Assembly (NCBI GenBank): GCA_964508975.1
Contig: CAZDVQ010000027.1
Span: forward strand, 1 to 56,169
DNA: 56,169 nt
Direction of reading: 5' to 3'
From: CAZDVQ01 sp964508975
Lineage (GTDB): Bacteria > Bacteroidota > Bacteroidia > Chitinophagales > Saprospiraceae
Positions within the stretch are counted from its first letter, which is position 1. Each line of letters begins with the position of its first letter. This document shows positions 48,765 through 56,169 of the stretch, one piece after another. Position numbers and translations under genes: made by a program. The notes below the pieces were generated by a model. The model saw only the letters and a program-made list of their open reading frames with translations. It was not told the origin of the DNA and did not search any database.

Positions 48765-50073
48765 GTTATGGCTCATCATAAAACGCGAGTACTTGACCCG
48801 CGTTAAAAAACGTACCTTCATCCTCACCACCTTGCTTACGCCTTTGGCTTTCGTGGTGTTTATCGTAGCGGCTGGCTTTATCATGTCATCGGGTAAAGAA
48901 GAGCTCAAGGTGTTGGTTAAAGACGAGAACGGCTTCTTCGCAGGCCGCCAGTCATTGGCCACCGAGGGCGGTATTTACTTCGATATCGACAACTCTGGTG
49001 CCGATATTGAAACCCTGAAAAAAAGCTACAAAGAGAAAGGCAAAGACGGCGTGGTGTATATCAGCCGCAAGGATTCAACCCTCTGGAATGATTTCCAAGT
49101 GCAGTATTTTTCTGAGAAAAAAATTGGACCATCCAGCATGATGGTCATCCGTTCTACCGTGAGCAAAGAGATCAACAAGTTCAAGCGTACCAAGAGCGGC
49201 ATCGACGAAAAAACTTGGCAATCCTTCAACACAGAGGTGACTGTTGTGCCTATCAACCTCTCGAAAGAGGAAGGTGAGCAACGCGAGAACATCCTGGTGG
49301 CCACGGTCATCAGCAGTATCATGGGCATTTTGATTTACATGGTTATTTTCATCTATGGCTCCATGGTCATGCGCTCGGTGATGGAAGAAAAAACCAGCCG
49401 CATTGTCGAGGTGATGATATCATCGGTCAAACCATTCCAGATGATGTTGGGCAAAATCATCGGCGTGGGTGCTGTAGGTTTAACCCAGTTTGCCATTTGG
49501 ATGGCCGTAATCCCGCTGCTCAGTTTTGTACTGGGCCTAATTATGGGTCCGCAAATGACCGAGATGCAAAGCATGCCAGCCGCGGGTGGCCCTAGCGCCG
49601 CCGAGATGGACGAGATGATGATGAGCATCCAAGGCTTAATGAGTTTCAACTACACCAAGATTATTTTCTTCTTCCTGTTGTACTTCTTGGGCGGCTATTT
49701 CCTCTACGCGGCACTTTTCGCAGCGGTTGGCTCGGCAGTTGGCGACGATATTGCCGAGAGCCAGTCGCTCACCTTACCTATCTCCATCCCCATCATTTTG
49801 GCGTTTTACATTGGTATTGCCGTGATTGAAAACCCCAACAGTAGCTTGGCTACCTGGTCGTCGATGGTGCCACTTTTCTCGCCTATCGTCATGCCGGCCC
49901 GCTTGGCATTTGACCCGCCCATGTGGCAAATCTTGCTGTCGTTGGCCATATTATTTGCCAGTTGTATCGGTATCGTTTGGATTGCGGGCCGCATTTACCG
50001 TGTCGGCATCCTGATGTACGGCAAAAAAGTATCGCTTAAAGAGCTGGCCAAATGGATGTTTTATAAAATGTAG
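48757..50073 (+). CDS. ABC-2-type transporter permease (NatB-like)
   Basis: 438-residue inner-membrane permease: one N-terminal helix (LTTLLTPLAFVVFIVAAGFIM, about 25-45), a large extracytoplasmic loop (about 50-180), and five helices in the C-terminal half. YGSMVMRSVMEEKTSRIVEV is the conserved coupling region of ABC-2 permeases. Overlaps its ATPase by 8 bases. A strong terminator follows. Confidence 0.92.
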   Translation: MNKLWLIIKREYLTRVKKRTFILTTLLTPLAFVVFIVAAGFIMSSGKEELKVLVKDENGFFAGRQSLATEGGIYFDIDNSGADIETLKKSYKEKGKDGVVYISRKDSTLWNDFQVQYFSEKKIGPSSMMVIRSTVSKEINKFKRTKSGIDEKTWQSFNTEVTVVPINLSKEEGEQRENILVATVISSIMGILIYMVIFIYGSMVMRSVMEEKTSRIVEVMISSVKPFQMMLGKIIGVGAVGLTQFAIWMAVIPLLSFVLGLIMGPQMTEMQSMPAAGGPSAAEMDEMMMSIQGLMSFNYTKIIFFFLLYFLGGYFLYAALFAAVGSAVGDDIAESQSLTLPISIPIILAFYIGIAVIENPNSSLATWSSMVPLFSPIVMPARLAFDPPMWQILLSLAILFASCIGIVWIAGRIYRVGILMYGKKVSLKELAKWMFYKM

Positions 50074-50074
50074 A

Positions 50075-50215
50075 TTTGGGCGTGCCCCCCATAAAAAAGC
50101 GCCAGCCGTAACGGGCTGGCGCTTTTTTTATGGGGGTCGCTCCCCTCCGGGGTTCGCGATGCTCCGTGCTACGCACCGCGGCTTCCAGCCGCGCCCTCCG
50201 GTCAGCTCACGCGGA
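50075..50215 (+). repeat. R1 mosaic GC-rich intergenic repeat (copy 15) with nested terminator
   Basis: Begins TTTGGGCGTGCCCCCC directly after the permease stop; the apical place, where copies 4 and 13 have a GCGTAT hairpin, is taken by a terminator hairpin. Then GGGGTCGCTCCCC, TCCGGGGTTCGCGATGCTCC, GTGCTACGCACC, GCGGCTTCCAGCCGC and GCTCACGCGG. Its last 75 bases match copy 16 closely. Confidence 0.85.
50085..50136. terminator. Terminator nested in R1 copy 15
   Basis: GCGCCAGCC (50099-50107) pairs with GGCTGGCGC (50114-50122), and the flanking CCCCCATAAAAAA and TTTTTTATGGGGG extend the stem to about 22 bp. A-run before and T-run after make it bidirectional; it ends the ABC exporter operon. 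Confidence 0.9.
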
Positions 50216-50275
50216 AACCTCAACCCCACACACCAAAACGGGTTGAATGCTGCATCTTTGTGCTAAAATACTGCC

Positions 50276-53200
50276 ATGAAAAAAATATTAACCCTACTGC
50301 TAGGCTTGACCTGTGCGCTGCAAATAGTCGCACAACGCCCTTTTTTTAACGATTATCAACAAAGCCTGGCCATATATAAAATCAACGCGCTGGAAGCCAA
50401 GCAAATCCTAGAAGGTACCCGCAATTTTGGCGATACAACCTTGTGGTACCAACTCGTAAAAACCTGGCCTGTAGCCAAACGCGGCACCGAAATGGATGAT
50501 TTAGTCCCCGGACACTACCTGCAAGTTTGGATGGAACAGGAATACCTGAACGGCCAGTATATACAAAAACCATTGCATCACTTGGGCTGGATAGAGGGCA
50601 AAGACAACCTCCTGATTCAAGTGCTGGATGAAAAAGGCTATCCCAGTACCCCGAAATTAATTGAGCTCAATGGCGTGAAAGCCAAGTACGATAGTAAGGC
50701 CAAAATTTATGTTTTACCCATCCAAAAAAAGTTTTACAACGAGCTCATGACGGTTTGCGTGGGCAGCGATACTATTTACCAAAAGGTAGGCAGCGATAGA
50801 GCCGAGCGCGGGAATGACTACCGTTACCGCCGCCGTTTTAGGTTCTCGTACCTGTGGCGTTACCCGATGATTTGGACCATGCGCGGCTGGAACATGATTG
50901 CCCGCCCGTTTACACCAAAACACTCGGGTTACGTGCTGCTGAACCAACACAAATTCAAACACAACGATACCCTCCAGGCATCGGCCAACATACGCAAACG
51001 CAATGGTAAACCCTACCAAGGCGAGGTGGTCATGGCTATCTATGGTATGGGTAAGGAACTGTATAAAGATACTTTGCGCACCGACAAAAACGGTTTTGTA
51101 AGCCTGAAGCGTGGGCTCGGCGACTCGCTGAAACTCGACGCCTATTATTACCTGCAAACCGTGGCACTGAAAGGCGGGCAACGCCGATTCAACACATCAA
51201 GCAACTTTTACCTGGAAGATTACGAACTCGACCGAGTAGAATATACCGCTACCCTGAAGCATGAACCCGCTGAAAAATTATTCCACGCGGGCGACTCGGT
51301 GCAAATTGAAGTGGCTGGCAAAGACCGCAACGGCCTGTACGTACCCGATGGCTCGGTTCGCGTTATCCTGTTGCCTCAACAGTACAGCATACAGGCTTTT
51401 ACCGACAGCTGCATGGTGCTGGATACCGTTTGGCAGCAAACCCTCCCCATGTTGGAAAATGGCCCCACGCTGATTACAATCCCCAACGATAAACTACCAA
51501 AGGCACTACTGACCTACGATGTGCGCATTGAAATTGTAGACAGCCGCGGGGAGTTACACCTCAAGAACCTGTCGTTCCGCTACGAGAATAACCCTGTTTG
51601 CATCGTTACCACCGTGGAGAACGGATTAATGAAAAGCAGCTTCCGGGTCAATGGACAGGAAAAGGTACAATCGGTAAAACTACAACGCTACATGAACGGC
51701 AAGCTGCTGAAAACAGAAAACCTTAGTCTGCCATTTGAAGAACAACTCGATTATTTTTACACCAGTTTCAAGTTTAGCACCACCTACAATGGCCAAGAAG
51801 TAAGCTCTGATTACACCATCAACTCCTACACGGTGTCGCAAGGGATAAACACGGTAGCCGAAATTGTAGGCGACTCAATCCTGCTAAGCCTGACTAACCC
51901 CAACGCCTTACCCCTGGCCGTCGCCTTGATGTACGACAACAAAGCCGTGAAGTGGTTCAAAACCAACGACAACGCTGCCTGGGCCTGGCCTTACGAAAGT
52001 AAAAAAGCCCCAGTGGTGCGGGTGTACCGCAGCTTTGGCGACCAACTGATTGAGGTACAACAAGTGTCCGTGGCACCCAAGCAAACGGAGTTGTACCAGT
52101 TGAACATTACACAACCAAGCAAAATTGAACCCGGTGCCACTGCCGACATTGTGTTCAGCGTGACCGATAAAAACAATAAACCCGTGAAAGGGGTAAACTT
52201 GAGCGCCACGAGCTTAAACGCTGGCTTCGACGTGAACTTTAGCCAGTTGATGCAGCTCTATCTCTTGAAAAATCCTTTGCTCACAGAGCGCTTACGCAAA
52301 AATAAAAGGGCTAGGTTTGAGCTTTATTTTCCAAGTACATACAAGGTTGGACTAGGAGCCAGCCTTAAACTTGGGCACATTCATGCCTTGCGCACGGATA
52401 GCCTTTTGTACTACCGCATGTTGCTGACTGATAGCGTTTTCATGTACCTTGACTCTAACGCTACCGACGCCAACGATGTACATCAACTCCAATTAGCGCC
52501 ATTCGTGATTGAAAAAGGCCAGTACGTGCCCGTGCAAATGGTTTATGTAAACTCCCGGCTAGCCTATCTGAAACAAGCCAACCCTAGTTATGCCAAGTAC
52601 AGTTTCGGGCTGCAAAAAGGTAGCAAAAACTACATTACCCTGCGCACCCACGATGCTGAATACCGCATTACCCTTGATACTATTTTAAGCCCGGGCAAAC
52701 TCTTTTTGGCCATTAATGGCGAACAGCCCGGCACGAAAGTGCAAAAAATAGCCAAGCTCAAAGCCGAATGGTCATGGCAAGAGCGCAGCCTCATCGAAAC
52801 GCAATTCATGGTGTTGGATTATTCGAACAATGCATATTTGAGCCAAGGCCAACGAGGCGTACACAAACTTGCGGGCCGGACATTGGTAGGGCCATTCGAC
52901 AATGGTAGCCAACTTCAACTAAATGCATACGGTAACTTTAAAAATAACTTCCTGTTTGAGCCAGGTTTCCGCTATGTGGTCAGCCAAAACCGCGAACGCT
53001 TGTACAAGGAGGATATAGTACCCCGCATGGACCGGAATAAAATCCGCCTGAACCTAAACGACCTTATCCTCGACGAGCAAGATATACCAGCTTGGCCTGT
53101 GGTGAAAAAAGATACAGTTGGAAAATTTACAGGCTATTATGGTTTTACAAAATCCATAGCCATCAAGTCAAATGTTTACCTCAAAATTGAACACCAAAAA

Positions 53201-55969
53201 GCAGAAACCCCATTGTTGGCACTCTTGGTATTGGGGCCAGACAATGAAATTATGCATGCCCTTTGGTCAAATAACCAGGAAACGCAATTGCTGGATTTTG
53301 CTTGTCCAGCAGGGAAATACCAGTTTTTCCTAGTTGATACGGCCTTTCAGATATACCGTTATGATGCTGCGACACTTAATGATGCTAGGCTTTATATAAC
53401 GATAAACATTCAAAAGGGCCTCAAACTAAACCCTAACAAGGCCGCCCAGTTGTTGGAATACTGGGGGCAACACACATGGAACGGACGAACAATTACACGA
53501 AAACCCTTGCTGGTTGAACCTATGGATTTAGGCTTCCAGCCCAATGAAATACGCGGTAATCAGGCCATAAGAGGCCAAGTAGTTGACAAGGAAACTGGTG
53601 AAGGTATTCCTTTTGCCAATATTGTTGTGCAGCAAAAGGGCAAAGGCCAAGTAACTGGAACAACAACTGATTTTGATGGTTTTTACCAAGTCGGAATAAC
53701 ATCTAGCGGGGCCTATGACCTTGTTGTGTCCTATATTGGGTATCCAAGTAGAACAATTTCGAATATTATAGTGCTGGAAAACCAATCTCTTAAGGTAGAT
53801 GTAGTATTGGAGGGGGGCTTAAGTGTAGAAGAAATACAAGTAGTGTCCTACAGTGTGCCGCTGATAAAAACCAGTGATGTTCATTTCACCGCAGCGGACC
53901 TCGAAAGGAGAGGTAAATTGGACTTAAAGCAGGTTGCCGCAAGTGCCCCTAGGGTTGCTCAAAAAGATGAAGGAATAGCCATTAATGCTAATGGCATTCG
54001 TTCCGAAAGTAATGAGGTCTATGTGGATGGTATCCGTACAAAAGGCGCAGTCATGGATTCAATCATGACCTTTGAGACCGAGAATGCCCCGGTAAATTTA
54101 CGCAGCGTTTTCCGCGACAATGCATTCTTTATCCCAAGCCTAGTAACCGACCGCAAAGGCCAAGCCAAGGTAACCGTGCAGTTCCCCGAAGATATTACCA
54201 GTTGGGAAACCTACGCCGTGGGTACCACCAACAAACGCTACCTCGTTTACAGCAGCAACAGTACACAAGCCTACAAGGCCGTTATGGCCGAGTTGGCCGT
54301 GCCCCGCTTCCTCGTGGCGGGCGACTCTGTCAACATCGTGGGCTTGGCCCGTAACCTCAGCAAAGATAGCCTCCAGGTGCGCACCAGTTTCAACATCAAC
54401 GGTGTAGAACGCCAAAGCCGCAACAGCCGCTTGTCGAGCTTTTTCTCTGAGCGCCTCAACATCAGCGCGCAAGAAAACGATACCCTGATTACGGTTCAGT
54501 ACAGCCTGCAATCAATACAGTCCGACGGCGAAGAACGCGAGATTAAAGTCTTCCCGCAGGGCATGGAATACAGCACGGGCACCTTTAGGTTTATCGATCA
54601 AGATACCAGTTTTAGCTTTAACCCTAACCCCGAGCTAGGCCCCATAAACCTGCGGGTTGAGGCCGATATGAACGGCATCTTGAACGCCGACTTGAGCTAC
54701 CTCAAACAATACCCTTACGGTTGTAACGAGCAAACCGCCAGCCGACTCATGGCCTTGCTCCTCGACCAGCAAATTAACCAGCACAAGGATAACGAAAAAG
54801 CCATCGCGGCCATGATTCAACGCCTTGAAAAAGCCCAGAAACCCGATGGCTCCTGGGGCTGGTGGGCCACCAGCGATTACAACCCCTGGATGACCGTTTA
54901 CGTGAGCAGTGTTTTGCACAAGGCCCAAAAAATGGGTTACCCCAGCAAAAAACTGGAACTGGCTAAACGCTTCCTCGTGAACTACATGCCCAATTTTAAT
55001 ACCGATGAACGCATTTACACCACGCTCAACTTGCTTGAAATGGGCCTACCCGTAGACTCGCTCTGGCTCAAAGAAATTAACCCGAAAACTAGTTTGACCG
55101 ACTACCAGCGCATCAGCCTGCTACGCATTGAGCAACTGCAAGGTAAGCCGCTACAAGTGGACAGCCTGCTGAAATTAGCCCGCATGGACATATTCGGCAA
55201 TGTAAATTTCGACCGTTACAGCTACCACTGGTACAACAACGGCGTGAACAACTCCTTGCTGGTATTTGATGCCTTATTCGATGCTAACCGCAATGATTTA
55301 TGCGCCAAAATGGTGTATTATTGGCTGCGCAACCGCAGTGCCGCGGGCTACCGCAACACCCTCGAAACGGCCAGGATACTAGAGGCCATCATCGTTAAGT
55401 GGAATAAGGGCGAAAAACCTGCCCCGGCCAGCATCAGCATCAACGGTCAACAGATTACCAAGTTCCCGTACCAAGCTACTTTGTCGGGCAAAGCGCCCCT
55501 GCAAGTTAAGGCCGATATCGACATGCCGATGTACTTCAGCGCCACGCAAAGGGCCTTCAACCCCGCGCCCAAGGCCGATTTAGACACCTTCAACATCAGC
55601 ACCAAGTTGATGCAAGAAGGCAAAGAAGTCAGAACATTAACGTTCGGCAAGCCAGCACAAATGGTGGTAACCCTACAAAGCTACGCCGATGCCGAGTACA
55701 TGATGCTCAACATCCCCGTACCGGCCTCCTGCAGTTACGGCGACAAAAACTGGGTGGGCAGCTACGTCTCGCACACTGAGTATTTCCGCGAGCGGGTATC
55801 TATTTTCTGCGAGCGTTTACCCAAGGGCACACACACCTTCACCATCAACCTCGAGCCAAGGTTCACGGGCACCTTCAACCTCAACCCCGCCACTGCCGAG
55901 ATGATGTATTTCCCCACATTCCGGGGCAATAACGAGCTCAGGGTCGTGCGCACCACCTCCGTGGATTAG
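50276..55969 (+). CDS. Alpha-2-macroglobulin-like protein with internal TonB-plug-like insertion
   Basis: Very large exported protein (1897 residues, signal peptide to IVAQ). It is built of macroglobulin (MG) domains, as in bacterial alpha-2-macroglobulins. RDNAFFIPSLVTDRKGQAKV near 1280 begins the A2M core and the thioester motif GCNEQT has Cys1483, Glu1485 and Gln1486, so a reactive thioester that traps proteases is likely. About 1099-1260 interrupts the A2M plan: RGQVVDKETGEGIPFANIVV is a carboxypeptidase-regulatory domain and NANGIRSESNEVYVDGIRTK is TonB-plug-like. The DNA coding for this part (about 53100-54060) is visibly more AT-rich than its flanks. A box GCATCTTTG lies 16 bases before the ATG. 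Confidence 0.85.
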   Translation: MKKILTLLLGLTCALQIVAQRPFFNDYQQSLAIYKINALEAKQILEGTRNFGDTTLWYQLVKTWPVAKRGTEMDDLVPGHYLQVWMEQEYLNGQYIQKPLHHLGWIEGKDNLLIQVLDEKGYPSTPKLIELNGVKAKYDSKAKIYVLPIQKKFYNELMTVCVGSDTIYQKVGSDRAERGNDYRYRRRFRFSYLWRYPMIWTMRGWNMIARPFTPKHSGYVLLNQHKFKHNDTLQASANIRKRNGKPYQGEVVMAIYGMGKELYKDTLRTDKNGFVSLKRGLGDSLKLDAYYYLQTVALKGGQRRFNTSSNFYLEDYELDRVEYTATLKHEPAEKLFHAGDSVQIEVAGKDRNGLYVPDGSVRVILLPQQYSIQAFTDSCMVLDTVWQQTLPMLENGPTLITIPNDKLPKALLTYDVRIEIVDSRGELHLKNLSFRYENNPVCIVTTVENGLMKSSFRVNGQEKVQSVKLQRYMNGKLLKTENLSLPFEEQLDYFYTSFKFSTTYNGQEVSSDYTINSYTVSQGINTVAEIVGDSILLSLTNPNALPLAVALMYDNKAVKWFKTNDNAAWAWPYESKKAPVVRVYRSFGDQLIEVQQVSVAPKQTELYQLNITQPSKIEPGATADIVFSVTDKNNKPVKGVNLSATSLNAGFDVNFSQLMQLYLLKNPLLTERLRKNKRARFELYFPSTYKVGLGASLKLGHIHALRTDSLLYYRMLLTDSVFMYLDSNATDANDVHQLQLAPFVIEKGQYVPVQMVYVNSRLAYLKQANPSYAKYSFGLQKGSKNYITLRTHDAEYRITLDTILSPGKLFLAINGEQPGTKVQKIAKLKAEWSWQERSLIETQFMVLDYSNNAYLSQGQRGVHKLAGRTLVGPFDNGSQLQLNAYGNFKNNFLFEPGFRYVVSQNRERLYKEDIVPRMDRNKIRLNLNDLILDEQDIPAWPVVKKDTVGKFTGYYGFTKSIAIKSNVYLKIEHQKAETPLLALLVLGPDNEIMHALWSNNQETQLLDFACPAGKYQFFLVDTAFQIYRYDAATLNDARLYITINIQKGLKLNPNKAAQLLEYWGQHTWNGRTITRKPLLVEPMDLGFQPNEIRGNQAIRGQVVDKETGEGIPFANIVVQQKGKGQVTGTTTDFDGFYQVGITSSGAYDLVVSYIGYPSRTISNIIVLENQSLKVDVVLEGGLSVEEIQVVSYSVPLIKTSDVHFTAADLERRGKLDLKQVAASAPRVAQKDEGIAINANGIRSESNEVYVDGIRTKGAVMDSIMTFETENAPVNLRSVFRDNAFFIPSLVTDRKGQAKVTVQFPEDITSWETYAVGTTNKRYLVYSSNSTQAYKAVMAELAVPRFLVAGDSVNIVGLARNLSKDSLQVRTSFNINGVERQSRNSRLSSFFSERLNISAQENDTLITVQYSLQSIQSDGEEREIKVFPQGMEYSTGTFRFIDQDTSFSFNPNPELGPINLRVEADMNGILNADLSYLKQYPYGCNEQTASRLMALLLDQQINQHKDNEKAIAAMIQRLEKAQKPDGSWGWWATSDYNPWMTVYVSSVLHKAQKMGYPSKKLELAKRFLVNYMPNFNTDERIYTTLNLLEMGLPVDSLWLKEINPKTSLTDYQRISLLRIEQLQGKPLQVDSLLKLARMDIFGNVNFDRYSYHWYNNGVNNSLLVFDALFDANRNDLCAKMVYYWLRNRSAAGYRNTLETARILEAIIVKWNKGEKPAPASISINGQQITKFPYQATLSGKAPLQVKADIDMPMYFSATQRAFNPAPKADLDTFNISTKLMQEGKEVRTLTFGKPAQMVVTLQSYADAEYMMLNIPVPASCSYGDKNWVGSYVSHTEYFRERVSIFCERLPKGTHTFTINLEPRFTGTFNLNPATAEMMYFPTFRGNNELRVVRTTSVD

Positions 55970-55990
55970 GGTTTACGCTTGGTCAAAAAA

Positions 55991-56025
55991 CTTCATTGTT
56001 CATTGTTCAATGTTCATTGTTATAA
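55991..56025. repeat. Heptamer array H9
   Basis: CTTCATT, GTTCATT, GTTCAAT, GTTCATT, GTTATAA, period 7; the inverted form of the AACAATG unit of H6 and H8. Confidence 0.7.
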
Positions 56026-56130
56026 TTTGGGCGCGTCGGCCTACGGCCGTCGGTCCCTTCCGGGGTTCGCGTTGCTCCGTGCTTCGCACCGCGGCTTCCA
56101 GCCGCGCCCTACAGGCACCTAGCGCGCAAT
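56025..56130 (+). repeat. R1 mosaic GC-rich intergenic repeat (copy 16)
   Basis: TTTGGGCGCGTCGGCC, TACGGCCGTCGG, TCCGGGGTTCGCGTTGCTCC, GTGCTTCGCACC, GCGGCTTCCAGCCGCGCC. It shares the first module with copy 11 and the last 70 bases with copy 15, a clear mosaic. Confidence 0.85.
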
Positions 56131-56169
56131 GCCATTAAGCGTTAAATCACGCACAGTACTTGTGGTTTG
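56118..56169 (-). repeat. Right copy of 52-bp terminal inverted repeat
   Basis: Inverted partner of 13-64, ending with the window. One mismatch (C for T in the CATTG-GCGC part). It begins inside the last R1 repeat. Confidence 0.85.

Noticed and set aside
1..56169. Whole window as a transposon or integrative element bounded by inverted repeats
   Set aside because: Content is mainly housekeeping genes, there is no integrase or transposase, and the ends run into dispersed repeats, which fits an assembly break better.

Overview
The window looks like a chromosomal contig from a member of the Bacteroidota with a type IX secretion system (T9SS), gliding or Saprospiria/Chitinophagia/Cytophagia-like; I cannot place it more finely. 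Supporting signs are a C-terminal T9SS sorting domain (8482-9372), a SprE/PorW-like TPR protein, a carboxypeptidase-regulatory-domain TonB receptor, a bacillithiol-system YtxJ protein, three clustered SurA/PpiC-type proteins, and promoters of the Bacteroidota type (TTTG, about 19 bases, TAnnTTTG). There is no rRNA, CRISPR array, phage or plasmid backbone. One tRNA-Phe(GAA) is present.

Layout. 1-5400: CorA, Dps, an exported glutathione peroxidase and a seven-haem TPR cytochrome, separated by repeat-rich DNA. 5400-9400: DUF937 protein, upp, an O-antigen-type flippase and a T9SS cargo protein. 9690-11028: a two-gene cassette pairing a GRDP-like protein with a protein ending in a Gly/Ser/Cys tail. 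11025-15675: mazG, a PAP2-like membrane protein, asd, ytxJ and an exported unknown. 15968-18272: an Rpn-like PD-(D/E)XK protein and an orphan-looking cytosine-5 methyltransferase. 18590-22875: three outer-membrane-protein folding factors, then tRNA-Phe. 23232-25146: AtpI-like, AtpZ, bactofilin and an M23 peptidase. 25526-34242: SprE/PorW-like protein, DUF2452-PNP-aroA operon, and a caspase/papain gene pair. 34346-37691: gpx, ribBA and lpdA. 38020-42433: YD-repeat protein, a second Rpn-type nuclease, GNAT and CHAP proteins. 42503-56169: TonB receptor, phosphodiesterase, malic enzyme, ABC exporter and a 1897-residue alpha-2-macroglobulin-like protein carrying an internal TonB-plug-like segment.

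The coding content is mostly housekeeping and envelope biology. Much of the novelty lies in the intergenic DNA. At least sixteen spacers carry one mosaic GC-rich family made of short hairpins (called R1 here), two carry a second GC-rich family (R2), nine carry perfect-period heptamer arrays, and four carry full or decayed copies of a 76-bp element with long terminal inverted repeats. The two ends of the window are 52-bp inverted copies of one another, so the contig was probably broken at a repeat. Both Rpn-type genes share a 20-bp-phased upstream motif.

The best candidates for undescribed systems are the GRDP/Cys-Gly-tail cassette (9690-11028), the exported caspase + papain-DUF4384 pair (31319-34242), and the phased motif that marks both Rpn-type genes.
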